DNA of 64,000 bases from NCBI RefSeq assembly GCF_024172125.1, contig NZ_JAMZEA010000005.1, positions 434,001 to 498,000 on the forward strand, read 5' to 3'. Origin of the DNA: Actinomadura rupiterrae (GTDB lineage: Bacteria > Actinomycetota > Actinomycetes > Streptosporangiales > Streptosporangiaceae). Under the pieces are notes generated by a model, which was not told the DNA's origin, made no database searches, and saw nothing but the letters and a program-made list of their open reading frames with translations. This document shows, in pieces, positions 36,098 through 44,328 of this stretch; position 1 is the stretch's first letter; every line of letters begins with the position of its first letter. The translations under genes and the position numbers were made by a program.

Positions 36098-36340
36098 GTG
36101 GTGTTGATCGAGTGCGGGGAATGCCGGGGGCGTGCGAGCGGCTGCGAGGAATGCGTCGTGTCGGCCCTGCTGGAAGAAAGCCCGGACCAGGCTCCGGAGC
36201 AGGTCGTGGCGTACGTGTCGGACGGCATCGTCGAGGAGCGCGTCCCGCTGGACGCCCTGGAGCGGCGGGCCCTGCTGCTCCTCGCGGAGCTGGGCCTGGT
36301 GGCGCCGCTGCGCCGGGGGCGCATCCCGCGCGCATCGTGA
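36098..36340 (+). CDS. Small Cys-rich (zinc-ribbon-like) protein
   Basis: An 80-residue protein with two CxxC-like knuckles at its start: CGEC and, six residues later, CEEC (residues 6-19), which suggests a metal site. A helical, acidic middle and Leu-rich C-terminus follow (LDALERRALLLLAELG). The GTG at 36098 (or the next codon) has GGAAGGGAG upstream, and codon use matches its neighbours, so I consider it real. Small proteins of this form accompany NlpC/P60 genes in other actinobacteria, as far as I recall. No function is known. Confidence 0.75.
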   Translation: MVLIECGECRGRASGCEECVVSALLEESPDQAPEQVVAYVSDGIVEERVPLDALERRALLLLAELGLVAPLRRGRIPRAS

Positions 36341-36467
36341 TCATGCAGTGACTCTTGGTGTGCAAAACGGGCGCAACTAGTTCAGATAGTTAGGAATCGG
36401 TTGTGACTGGTGTGGCCCCTCGCTAATGTCGTCCGCTGACGTCTTGGACGAGAGGGGCATATCGAAC

Positions 36468-37472
36468 GTGGCCAGTGTTCCCAAGCGTGGCACCACGACG
36501 CGCCGTGTGCTGGCGACAGCCTGCCTCGCCGTGGCGACCTCGCTCACCCTCCCCCCGGCCTTCGTCAGCGCCGCCCCTGCCAAGCCCAGCGCCGACGAGG
36601 TCAAGAAGAAGCTCACCAAGCTGAACGAGCAGGTCGACCAGGCGGTCCAGCAGTACAACAAGACCCAGGGCGCCCTGAAGGCGGCGAAGAAGAAGCTGGC
36701 GGCGGCCAAGAAGGCGGCCGACGACCAGCAGAAGAGCTACGAGGGCCAGCGCAAGCAGATCGCGCAGATGGCCGCCACCGCCTACAAGAACGGGGACACC
36801 GACTCGGTCACCGGGTTCGTCTCCGCGGGCAACCCGCAGGTCGTCCTGGACCAGGCCGCGGTGATCGCGCAGCTGTCGCGCAACCGCACCGGCGCCCTCG
36901 CCCAGTTCCTCGCCGCCGCCCAGCGCGTGGCGCGGGAGAAGGCCCAGGCGCAGCAGACGCTGGACGACGTGACCGGCAAGCTGAACCAGCTCAAGAGCCA
37001 GAAGGCCGACCTGGACAAGCAGGTCAAGGAGCAGCGCAAGCTCCTTGCCAAGCTCGGCGGGCAGGACCCGACCGACAACAACAAGGGCGGCGGCGGCACC
37101 TACAACGGCCCCGCCAGCGGCAACGCCCGCACGGCGATCAACTACGCCTACTCCAAGCTCGGCAGCCCGTACGTGTACGGCGCCGACGGGCCGAACTCCT
37201 TCGACTGCTCCGGCCTGACCGAGAAGTCGTGGGCGGCGGCGGGCGTCGACATCGGCCGCGACACCTACGCCCAGTGGGGCAACCTGAAGCACGTCAGCCG
37301 GAGCGACCTGCAGCCGGGCGACCTGGTGTTCTTCAACAGCCTCGGCCACGTGGGCCTGTACATCGGCAACGGCAAGATGATCCACGCGCCGCACACCGGC
37401 ACCGTGGTCCAGATCGCCGACATCTCCTCGGGCTACTACCAGTCCAACTTCTACGGGGCCGCCCGCCCGTAG
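36468..37472 (+). CDS. NlpC/P60 peptidoglycan endopeptidase, RipC-like
   Basis: A 334-residue secreted hydrolase. A signal peptide follows basic residues (VPKRGTTTRRV, cleaved near APAKP), then a long Lys/Gln-rich coiled coil (about 30-200), a Gly-rich hinge, and a C-terminal NlpC/P60 domain. Catalytic Cys is in SFDCSGLT near residue 246, His in GHVGLYIG near 292, and HAPHTG near 306 supplies the third polar residue. It cuts D-Glu-mDAP bonds in peptidoglycan; coiled-coil relatives (RipC, FtsEX-coupled CwlO types) are activated at the membrane. I chose the GTG at 36468, 10 bases after AGAGGGG. No c-di-AMP riboswitch is seen before this gene, unlike the next two. Confidence 0.92.
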   Translation: MASVPKRGTTTRRVLATACLAVATSLTLPPAFVSAAPAKPSADEVKKKLTKLNEQVDQAVQQYNKTQGALKAAKKKLAAAKKAADDQQKSYEGQRKQIAQMAATAYKNGDTDSVTGFVSAGNPQVVLDQAAVIAQLSRNRTGALAQFLAAAQRVAREKAQAQQTLDDVTGKLNQLKSQKADLDKQVKEQRKLLAKLGGQDPTDNNKGGGGTYNGPASGNARTAINYAYSKLGSPYVYGADGPNSFDCSGLTEKSWAAAGVDIGRDTYAQWGNLKHVSRSDLQPGDLVFFNSLGHVGLYIGNGKMIHAPHTGTVVQIADISSGYYQSNFYGAARP

Positions 37473-37550
37473 CTGCCGGGGCCGCACGCCCCCGGCAGAC
37501 GGGGCCGCAGGCCCCAGCAGCAAGGCCTTTCAGGCGGTTTGACGCCGCTG

Positions 37551-37593
37551 ACGCCATCGGTCCAGGTTCCTGACCTGGGCCGATGGCGTTTTT
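37551..37593 (+). terminator. Intrinsic terminator after ripC-like gene
   Basis: A 16-bp stem with one mismatch (ACGCCATCGG-CCAGG arm) and a 7-base loop, followed by TTTTT. This is the most classical rho-independent terminator in the window. Another GC hairpin lies at about 37473-37499. Confidence 0.88.
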
Positions 37594-37954
37594 GGAATGA
37601 TTTGCCTTCTGATTGAAGTTTGCTACCTTGTGGGCACTCGCGGCGCTCTCCAGGCGCCGTCCCAGCCGCGGCGCCCTCCACGTGCCGCGGACCCGGCGGG
37701 GACGCCGTCCAGGCGCCGCCGCCCTCAGCGCGACGCATCCCACGCGCCGCGTCCCCCGGCAGGCCCGGCCCGCCCGTGCGCACGCAGAGCAGCGTGCATG
37801 GCGCTGAACGCGCGCCACGGCGGATCCAGAACCCGGCCCCTGCCCCAGTGAGGCCCGTCATACCGGGCCCGCTTTTCCCACAATTCACGCCGCTCGTCCG
37901 CACGCGGGACATCAGGGTCCCGTCGTCCGGCCCCATCGCGCCTCGGGACGAGTC
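37594..37954. other. GC-rich intergenic stretch, no gene
   Basis: Only short or opposing frames without binding sites or family features are found. TTGCCT near 37609 and TACCTT near 37630 could be a promoter (16-base spacing), and GGCCCG/CGGGCC arms with TTTT at about 37850-37873 could be a terminator. Several GGCGCC-containing repeats fill the middle. It is upstream of the riboswitch below, so part may be 5' leader. Confidence 0.4.
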
Positions 37955-38150
37955 GGCAGCGCCGAGTCCGCGCTGAGCGCGGAGCCGGGGACCCACCAGC
38001 GCACAGCCGTCCCGAACATGTCCGGACGAGCTTGGCGGCGCAGGGGTGAATCGGCGGTCTCGCCCCCAGACACGGCCCGCAAGGGCCTTGGCAAGGGACC
38101 TCCGTAGGGCAGCTTCCACGCCCGAACCCGACAGCTAACCCGGTAGGCGT
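37955..38150 (+). promoter_or_regulatory. ydaO-yuaA type c-di-AMP riboswitch (first copy)
   Basis: The conserved blocks of the ydaO class are present in order: GCCGAGTCC, GGAGCCGGGGACCCA (37981-37995), GGGGTGAATC (38043-38052), then AGGGCAGCTTCCACGCC and CCGAACCCGACAGCTAACCC-GGTAGGCG (ending about 38149). It ends just before the ribosome-binding site of an NlpC/P60 gene. In actinobacteria this riboswitch senses cyclic di-AMP and turns cell-wall hydrolase genes off when the ligand is high; that is known of the class. Confidence 0.93.
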
Positions 38151-38169
38151 CTGGAAGAAGGAGAAACCC

Positions 38170-38721
38170 CTGTCCAGCAACGCTGTCAGCAGCAGAGCCC
38201 GATGCGTGCGGGTGATCGGCGGCCTCACCGTCGCCACCGCCGTCGCGACCCCGGTCGTCATGGCCGGTCCGACCCCGGCGCACGCCTCGACCGCCAGGCC
38301 TGTGGCCACCGTGGTCAAGCAGGCCAAGCACAAGACCTGGGCCCAGCGCGAGGTGCTCGCCCAGAAGGCGCTGAAGTACGCGGCGTCCAAGAAGGGCAAG
38401 CCGTACCGCTACGGCGCGGCCGGCCCGAACGCCTTCGACTGCTCCGGGCTCGTCCAGTGGGCCTACCGCAAGGCCGGGGTGCAGCTGCCCCGCGTCACCA
38501 CCGCGCAGTACCGCGCCGTGCACAACAAGATCGCCTGGAAGAACCTCGCACCCGGTGACCTGGTGTTCTTCAACGGCAAGGGCCATGTGGGCATCGTCTA
38601 CAAGAAGAAGGGGCGGACGCTCTACATGATCCACGCCCCGCACACCGGCGACCACGTGCGCGTGGTCAAGCTCGACAGCTACCGCAAGAAGACCTTCGCG
38701 GGCGCCGTCCGTCCCTACTAG
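38170..38721 (+). CDS. NlpC/P60 hydrolase under c-di-AMP riboswitch (probable CTG start)
   Basis: A 183-residue secreted NlpC/P60 endopeptidase. A signal peptide with Arg-rich start and cleavage near TPAHAS (about residue 40) is followed by a short linker and the catalytic domain: FDCSGLVQW near 88-96, GHVGIVYK near 138 and HAPHTGDH near 155. Start choice: AAGGAG at 38157-38162 lies 6 bases before an in-frame CTG at 38170, and the next gene, with the same leader, starts with TTG at the equivalent place. The first GTG (38206) has no binding site. It is much shorter than the RipC-like protein and lacks a coiled coil. Confidence 0.85.
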   Translation: MSSNAVSSRARCVRVIGGLTVATAVATPVVMAGPTPAHASTARPVATVVKQAKHKTWAQREVLAQKALKYAASKKGKPYRYGAAGPNAFDCSGLVQWAYRKAGVQLPRVTTAQYRAVHNKIAWKNLAPGDLVFFNGKGHVGIVYKKKGRTLYMIHAPHTGDHVRVVKLDSYRKKTFAGAVRPY

Positions 38722-38734
38722 GACGGCCGTCCGC

Positions 38735-38775
38735 AGGGCCCGGCGGTGGTCCCCCGCCGCCGCCGGGCCTTCCTT
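38735..38775 (+). terminator. Hairpin terminator
   Basis: GGCCCGGCGG pairs with CCGCCGGGCC around a loop, 14 bp after the NlpC/P60 stop, followed by TTCCTT. Confidence 0.7.
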
Positions 38776-38854
38776 CCCCGCTCGCCCTTCCAGCGCGAGC
38801 CGTCCCGTCAAGGGACAGTCCATCCAGTACCGAACGCGCCTCGTCTGAGGGCGT

Positions 38855-38995
38855 TCGCCGCCGAGTCCTCTCCCTCGCACGCCGTCCGCGGCATGCCCGG
38901 AGGGAGCCGGGGACCCACTTTCACCGGGGTGAATCGACCGGCCAGGTCGTAGGGCAGCTTCCACGCCCGAACCCGACAGCTAACCCGGTAGGCGG
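38855..38995 (+). promoter_or_regulatory. ydaO-yuaA type c-di-AMP riboswitch (second copy)
   Basis: Same ordered blocks as the first copy: GCCGAGTCC near 38859, GGGAGCCGGGGACCCA near 38902, GGGGTGAATCG near 38927, AGGGCAGCTTCCACGCC and CCGAACCCGACAGCTAACCC with GGTAGGCG at the end. The variable loop between the second and third blocks is much shorter than in the first copy. It precedes the CHAP gene. Confidence 0.92.
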
Positions 38996-39019
38996 CATGG
39001 AAGCCGAGGAGAAACAGTC

Positions 39020-39796
39020 TTGACTGGCAAGCACCGCAAGAACCCGCTGTTCCTGTCCCTGCGCACCACCGGCGGCCTCGTCGCCGGCGCCGCCGTCGTC
39101 GGGACGATCGCCGCGACCGCCGCGCACGCCTCCACCGGCGAGCCGACCGCGGCCAAGCCGTCCGCCGCGTCCATGCGCCTCGCGGACGCCGCCAAGGCCG
39201 AGAACACCCTGTCGTTCGCCAAGAAGGCCGCGCCGCGCGAGGTCGCGAACAAGCCCGAGGCCGCGCAGGCCAAGGGCGCCGAGAAGCCCGCCGCGCGGAC
39301 CAAGGTCCCCACCGCCGCGCAGGCGATCAAGATGGCCACGTCCCAGGTCGGCGTCAGCGAGGACGGCGGCGGCCGGACCAAGTTCCAGCAGTGGTACATG
39401 GGCACCGACCGCGCCAAGCAGACCCTCGCCCGCGACGGCGGCTCGCTCGGCGAGTACGCCGCCGCCGAGTGGTGCGACATGTTCGTCTCCTGGGTCGGCC
39501 AGCAGGTCGGCTTCACCGACCAGTTCGGCTCGGACGCCTGGACCGTCGCGCACGCCAAGTGGTTCCAGCAGCAGGGCCGCTGGGGCACCGCGCCCAAGCC
39601 CGGCGCGATCGTCTTCTTCTCCTGGGGCGGCGGCAAGAGCCTGGACGACATCCAGCACGTCGGCATGGTCATCCAGGACAACGGCGACGGCACGATCAAG
39701 ACCGTCGAGGGCAACACCGGCGGCGGCGCCGTCGAGGTCAAGACCCGCCCGTCCAGCACGGTCGTCGGCTACGGGTACCCCGACTACTCCAAGTGA
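39020..39796 (+). CDS. Secreted CHAP-domain peptidoglycan hydrolase under c-di-AMP riboswitch
   Basis: A 258-residue exported protein with a signal peptide (MTGKHRKNPLFLSLR, hydrophobic core, AAHAS near residue 38) and a Lys/Ala/Pro-rich linker to about 95. The C-terminal CHAP domain has catalytic Cys in EWCDMFVSWVG near 151, His in QHVGMVI near 212, and EGNTGGG near 230. CHAP domains are cysteine amidases or endopeptidases of peptidoglycan. The start is TTG at 39020 with GAGGAG upstream, matching family length. Paired with the previous gene under a near-identical riboswitch leader. Confidence 0.92.
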   Translation: MTGKHRKNPLFLSLRTTGGLVAGAAVVGTIAATAAHASTGEPTAAKPSAASMRLADAAKAENTLSFAKKAAPREVANKPEAAQAKGAEKPAARTKVPTAAQAIKMATSQVGVSEDGGGRTKFQQWYMGTDRAKQTLARDGGSLGEYAAAEWCDMFVSWVGQQVGFTDQFGSDAWTVAHAKWFQQQGRWGTAPKPGAIVFFSWGGGKSLDDIQHVGMVIQDNGDGTIKTVEGNTGGGAVEVKTRPSSTVVGYGYPDYSK

Positions 39797-39829
39797 CGTC
39801 CACTCCCGGCCGCGCCCTAGGATCGCCGC

Positions 39830-41146
39830 ATGAGCGACCAGCGGGCCGAGGAGACACCGTCCGCGCCTGACGGCGGCAGCCCCGCCGCCGAGGGCGGCGG
39901 ACCGCCCCGAGAGCCCGCTTCCGCATCGCGGAGGCGGGCTCTCGGGCTGCTCGCGGCCGGTGGCGCGGCGCTCCTCGCCGCCGGAGGCGGGATCTACGCC
40001 CTGACGCGGGACCAGGGTGGCTCGTCGCCGGACGAGCCTTCGGCCTCGCCCGTGGGGACGCCCGACCCGCAGGCTGTGGCGGCCGTGCTGGCCAACCGGG
40101 CCCGGGCCGTCCGGGAGCGGAACCGGATCGCCTTCCTCGCCACCGTCGCCGACGCCCCGGCCGCGTTCCAGCAGGCCCAGGCGCGCCTTTTCGACAACCT
40201 GCTCAAGATCCCCCTGGACGGCTGGGAGGAACGCCCCGGGCAGCCGCACGGCTCGTCCGGTGTGGTGCAGGTCACGATGCGGTACCGGATCGCGGGCTTC
40301 GACGGCGGTCCGGTCGCCCGCACCCGTTACCTGGCCTTCGCGCCCCGCTCCGGCTCCTGGACGATCACCGGGGACGGCTCGTCCGCCCGGCTCGCCGACG
40401 ACGCCGACATCCTCGACGCGGGCCCGCTCACGGTCGTCCGGAAGGGCCCCGCACTGGTCGTCGGCGACGCGTCCGGGCTGGACGAGATCGCCCGGCGGCT
40501 CGCCTCGGCCGTCCCCGCCGTCACAGGCGTCGTCGGGACGTCCTGGGCCCGCCGGGCCGTCGCCCTGGCCCCCGCGGACGCCGCCCTCGCCGGACGCATC
40601 GCCGGAGGCGGCCAGGACGTCGCCCAGTTCGCCGCCCTCGCCGTCGTCGCCCCCGGCCCGGACGGCTCCCCCGGCCAGGACCGCATCGTCGTCTCCCCCA
40701 CGTTCGGGCGCCTCAACGCGCTCGGGCGCGACGTCGTCCTCACCCACGAGCTGACGCACGTCGCCACCGGCGGCGCGCGCGACGGCCGCACCCCGATCTG
40801 GCTCATCGAGGGCTTCGCCGACTACGTCGGCTACCGCGGCGCCAAGGTCGCGGTGAAGTCGGCCGCGCGCGAACTGGCCGCCGACGCGTCCGCCGGGCGC
40901 CTCCCGGACGCGCTGCCGTCCCGGGCCGACTTCGACGGCGCGTCCGGACGGCTCTCCCAGGCCTACCAGGAGGCGTGGCTCGCCTGCCGGATGGTCGCCG
41001 ACCGATACGGTGAAGCGACCCTCGTCCGGCTCTACCGGGCGGCCGGGCGCGAGCCCGAGGCCGCCGCGCTGCGCCGGACCCTGGGCCTCTCCCCGGACGC
41101 CTTCACCGCCGACTGGCGCGACTACCTCCGCAAGGAGCTCTCATGA
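39830..41146 (+). CDS. Exported HExxH zinc metallopeptidase-like protein (peptidase MA-like)
   Basis: A 438-residue protein with an N-terminal SRRRALGLLAAGG segment (residues about 33-45) and hydrophobic core, a possible twin-arginine signal or anchor. After an Ser/Pro linker comes an NTF2-like region (about 75-190), then a gluzincin-type domain: HELTH near 306-310 and WLIEGFADYVGYRG near 322-335, with the expected downstream Glu. It is probably an extracytoplasmic peptidase. A long hairpin lies inside the reading frame at 39909-39943. The stop overlaps the start of the M48 gene (ATGA), so both proteases are translationally coupled. Confidence 0.88.
   Translation: MSDQRAEETPSAPDGGSPAAEGGGPPREPASASRRRALGLLAAGGAALLAAGGGIYALTRDQGGSSPDEPSASPVGTPDPQAVAAVLANRARAVRERNRIAFLATVADAPAAFQQAQARLFDNLLKIPLDGWEERPGQPHGSSGVVQVTMRYRIAGFDGGPVARTRYLAFAPRSGSWTITGDGSSARLADDADILDAGPLTVVRKGPALVVGDASGLDEIARRLASAVPAVTGVVGTSWARRAVALAPADAALAGRIAGGGQDVAQFAALAVVAPGPDGSPGQDRIVVSPTFGRLNALGRDVVLTHELTHVATGGARDGRTPIWLIEGFADYVGYRGAKVAVKSAARELAADASAGRLPDALPSRADFDGASGRLSQAYQEAWLACRMVADRYGEATLVRLYRAAGREPEAAALRRTLGLSPDAFTADWRDYLRKELS
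39909..39943 (+). repeat. Inverted repeat inside the HExxH peptidase gene
   Basis: A 16-bp stem with one mismatch and a 3-base loop (arms GAGAGCCCGCTTCCGC and GCGGAGGCGGGCTCTC), about 80 bp after the start codon, encoding the Arg/Ala junction before the membrane segment. Confidence 0.75.
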
Positions 41147-42657
41147 CCGACGCCACCGCCGACCCGCGGGACCCGTCCGAACCCGTCCCGCCGCCTCCGG
41201 AACCCGTGCCTCCGGAGCCCGTGCCGGCAGAACCCGTGCCGGCCCAGGCCCCTGCCCAGGACGGCCCGGAAGGCGACGGGGACAGGGTGCGGGCCGCCTA
41301 CCGGAGGCCCCGGGTGGCGGCCGCGATCGCCGCGGTGGTGCTGTTCGCGGCCGTCGCGGTGGTGATCGCCGTGACGACGCCCTGGAACCCGCTGCCCGGG
41401 AACGTTCCCGGCGGACGGGTCGCCGCCGACCCGGCGCCGGACTTCACGCCCGCCGAGATCCACCGGGCCGCCGCGTTCGACCACGCGCTCAACTGGCCCG
41501 CCTACGCGCGGCTGGTCGCCGTCCTCGTGGTGATCCTCGGCCTGGGGTTCAGCCCGCTCGGCGCGCGGCTGCTCGGCCGGCTCACGGCCCGGACGCGCCG
41601 GTGGCCGCTGGACGTGCTGATCGGCGCGGTCGCGCTCACCTCGCTGACCTGGCTGGTCTCGATGCCGTTCGCCGCCTGGGGCGAGTCGATCCTCACCGAC
41701 TACGGCCTGTCCACGCAGAGCTGGCCCAGCTGGCTGGTCGACCAGCTCAAGACCCTCGGCGTCACCTGGATCACCTACACCGTGGCGCTGCTGCTGCTCG
41801 TCGGGCTGGTCCGCCGCTTCCCGCGCTACTGGTGGACGGGCGCTGCGGCCGGAGCATGCGTGCTCGTCGTCGCCGCCTCGTTCGCCTACCCGGTCATGGT
41901 CGAGCCGCTCTTCAACAAGTTCCACTCGCTGCCCGCCGGGAAGCTGCGCACCGACCTGCTCGACATGGCCCGCAACGACGGCGTCCCGGTGTCGGACGTG
42001 CTGGTCGCCGACGCGTCCCGCCGGACGACCTCCCTGAACGCCTACGTGTCCGGGTTCGGCTCCACCCGCCGGATCGTCGTCTACGACACGCTGCTGACCT
42101 CGATGTCCACGCCGCGTATCGAGTCGATCGTCGCGCACGAGCTCGGCCACGCCAAGAACGACGACGTGCTGCACGGGACGCTGATCGGGGCGCTCGGCGC
42201 GGCGGGCGGCATCTGCCTGCTGTACCTGCTGCTCACCTCGCCCTGGCTGCTGCGCCGAGCCGGGGTCGGCCCGCCCGCCGCGCGCCGTCCGTCGAAGGAC
42301 GAGGCCGCGCGCGACCCGTCCGTCCGGAACCGGGGAGCGGCCGACCCGCGCGCGCTGGCGCTCGTCCTCGCGCTGATCGCGGTGGCGACGCAGGTCGAGG
42401 GGCCGGTGCAGAACCTGGTGAGCCGCCACATCGAGGCCCGCGCCGACGCGCACGCGCTGAACCTCACCCGCGACCCGATGACGTTCGCGACGATGCAGCA
42501 CGAGCTGTCCGTGCGGAACATCTCGACGCTCACACCGGACGTCCTGGAGACGCAGCTCTGGTCCGACCACCCCACAGGGCCCGAGCGGATCGCGATGGCG
42601 CGGGACTGGGCACGGATGCACCACGTCCCGGCGCCGCCCCCGCTCGTCCACCACTGA
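41143..42657 (+). CDS. M48 family (Ste24-like) membrane zinc protease
   Basis: A 504-residue integral membrane protein. Residues 1-45 are Pro/Glu/Val-rich repeats (EPVP, PPEP), followed by about six hydrophobic segments. The zinc site HELGH is near 331-335 and the third ligand Glu is in SRHIEARADAHAL near 430. Length and topology match Ste24/CAAX-type M48 enzymes rather than HtpX. Its partner could be the coupled HExxH protein before it; in bacteria the substrates are usually misfolded membrane proteins. ATG at 41143 is within the upstream stop. Confidence 0.92.
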   Translation: MTDATADPRDPSEPVPPPPEPVPPEPVPAEPVPAQAPAQDGPEGDGDRVRAAYRRPRVAAAIAAVVLFAAVAVVIAVTTPWNPLPGNVPGGRVAADPAPDFTPAEIHRAAAFDHALNWPAYARLVAVLVVILGLGFSPLGARLLGRLTARTRRWPLDVLIGAVALTSLTWLVSMPFAAWGESILTDYGLSTQSWPSWLVDQLKTLGVTWITYTVALLLLVGLVRRFPRYWWTGAAAGACVLVVAASFAYPVMVEPLFNKFHSLPAGKLRTDLLDMARNDGVPVSDVLVADASRRTTSLNAYVSGFGSTRRIVVYDTLLTSMSTPRIESIVAHELGHAKNDDVLHGTLIGALGAAGGICLLYLLLTSPWLLRRAGVGPPAARRPSKDEAARDPSVRNRGAADPRALALVLALIAVATQVEGPVQNLVSRHIEARADAHALNLTRDPMTFATMQHELSVRNISTLTPDVLETQLWSDHPTGPERIAMARDWARMHHVPAPPPLVHH

Positions 42658-42669
42658 GGACGCCTGTAG

Positions 42670-42715
42670 AACAGCGGAAGGGCCGCCCGGATGTCCGGGC
42701 GGCCCTTCCGCTGTT
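42670..42715. terminator. Very strong bidirectional terminator
   Basis: A perfect 22-bp stem with a 2-base loop (AACAGCGGAAGGGCC... arm at 42670-42691, complement at 42694-42715) between the convergent M48 and L,D-transpeptidase genes. Confidence 0.9.
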
Positions 42716-42731
42716 CCGATGTCTCCGCAGG

Positions 42732-44075
42732 TCAGTGGCCTGGACGGGCCGCTCCCTGGGCGGTCGGCGCGGCGCTCGGCGTAGGCGGCGCCTGGCTCGG
42801 CCCCGCCTGGGTCGAGGGCGGCGCGCTGTCCGGCGCCACGGGCGAGCTCCCCTGCGGCGAGACGCTCACCGCCTGCTTCAGCGCGCTGCCGGCGACCCAC
42901 TTGTCCCATGGCAGCTGCCAGAAGCCCCAGCCGTTGTCGGGCTCCAGCTCGCGGGACGTGCCGGTGATGCGCACCGGGTCGCCGCGGTAGGAGAAGTTGT
43001 AGAACCAGCGCGCGTCCTCCGGGCTGGCGTTCACGCAGCCGTGGCTGACGTTGCTGTTGCCCTGGTCGCCCACCGACCATGGCGCGCTGTGCACGTACTC
43101 GCCGCTGTTGGAGATCCGGACGGCCGCGTAGACCGTCTCCCGGTAGTAGCCGGGGCAGCCCGGCCCGCACCCGGTCGTGGACGAGTCCATGATGACCGGG
43201 TCCTCCTTCTCCATGGTCAGGTGCGCGCCGTTGGTGGTGGTGTACTTCTCCTCGCCACCGCGCCCCATGCTCACCGGGATCGTCCGGACGAGCTTCCCGT
43301 TCCGCCGCACGTACATCATGTGCGTCGTGGCGGACGCCTTGGTGATGTGCGAGTCCCCGACGCGGAAGTCGGCCTTGACGTCTCTCGCGCCCCACAGGCC
43401 CTTGCCAGCGTGGACGCCGCTCAGGTGCGCCTGGAACGACACCTTCGTGTGGGCCGGCCAGTACTCCCGCGTCCGGAACACGAGGGTCTGGTTGTCGAAC
43501 CAGTGCCAGGCCCCCTGGACCGGCTTGTCCGCCTTGACGTCCATCGCGCGCTCGACGGCCGCGCGGTCGCCGACGTTCTGCTCGAACTTGACCACGATGG
43601 GGATGCCGACGCCGACCGTCTCCTTGTCGAACGGCCCCTCCAGCGACCCGTCGATCGTCTTGCTCACCTTCGCGGTACTGAAACCGCTGGTGACCGTCCT
43701 GGTCCTGCCGTCCCGGCCTAGCGCCGTCGCGGTGACCGAGTAGTCGGTGCCCGGATCGAGCGTCCAGCGGGACTTCCAGTGGGTCCGGTCGGCGCTCAGC
43801 TCGCCTTCGACCGGTTGCCCCTTGTGCGTGACGGTCACGTTCTCGACCGTCCCCTTCTCCGCGGCGACCTGGATCGCCGAGTCCGGCCGCAGCCGGTCCC
43901 CGCCGTCCCCCGGCGACACGTTCAGCCGCACCGCGTTCCTGCTCAGGTCCGTCGCGCCGTCCCCGCAGCCCGCCAGCCCCGCGGCGACCAGCGCGCCGCA
44001 CGCCGCCGTCCGCCCGACCAGCCCCCATGTGGCCGGGCGGCGCCGGCCCGTTCTCACAGCAATGCCGACCCGCAC
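42732..44075 (-). CDS. Lipoprotein L,D-transpeptidase (Ig-like plus YkuD)
   Basis: A 447-residue lipoprotein. The signal sequence ends with a lipobox LAAGLAGC (Cys near residue 37). Two Ig-like domains (about 50-250) precede the YkuD catalytic domain, with HxxxxxxxxSHGCVNASPEDARWFY: active Cys in SHGCVN near 339-344. It forms 3-3 cross-links in peptidoglycan and is a main route of carbapenem-sensitive cross-linking in mycobacteria (LdtMt2-like). A Pro/Ser/Ala-rich tail of about 45 residues follows the domain. Start GTG at 44075; the binding site is weak. Confidence 0.93.
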   Translation of the reverse strand: MRVGIAVRTGRRRPATWGLVGRTAACGALVAAGLAGCGDGATDLSRNAVRLNVSPGDGGDRLRPDSAIQVAAEKGTVENVTVTHKGQPVEGELSADRTHWKSRWTLDPGTDYSVTATALGRDGRTRTVTSGFSTAKVSKTIDGSLEGPFDKETVGVGIPIVVKFEQNVGDRAAVERAMDVKADKPVQGAWHWFDNQTLVFRTREYWPAHTKVSFQAHLSGVHAGKGLWGARDVKADFRVGDSHITKASATTHMMYVRRNGKLVRTIPVSMGRGGEEKYTTTNGAHLTMEKEDPVIMDSSTTGCGPGCPGYYRETVYAAVRISNSGEYVHSAPWSVGDQGNSNVSHGCVNASPEDARWFYNFSYRGDPVRITGTSRELEPDNGWGFWQLPWDKWVAGSALKQAVSVSPQGSSPVAPDSAPPSTQAGPSQAPPTPSAAPTAQGAARPGH

Positions 44076-44154
44076 CGTCTGAACCCCCGCATGTCACCGT
44101 CCGTATACGATCTTGTCCGCTGAGTGCCGTACCCCGGACGACGCCCAATTATGT

Positions 44155-44193
44155 AAGGGCCTGTGCCCGCATGACGCGGGCACAGGCCCCTTT
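44155..44193. terminator. Hairpin terminator upstream of L,D-transpeptidase and downstream of cta genes
   Basis: AAGGGCCTGTGCCCGC pairs with GCGGGCACAGGCCCCTT around a 5-base loop, with TTT following. It lies between ctaF and the L,D-transpeptidase promoter and would end the ctaCDF transcript. Confidence 0.8.
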
Positions 44194-44328
44194 GAAGATC
44201 GCTTTACCGGATCACTAATCCGGACGGCGCGGACGGCTCAGCCGCCCTCGAAATCAACCGGGAACCAGCCGGGAATCAGCCACAGTCCGGCCGGAGTCCG
44301 GCCGGAGTCCGGCCGCGATTCACCCCGC

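Noticed and set aside
37594-37954. Possible small genes in the spacer before the first riboswitch
   Set aside because: Frames of 60-118 codons on either strand have no binding site and no plausible protein composition.
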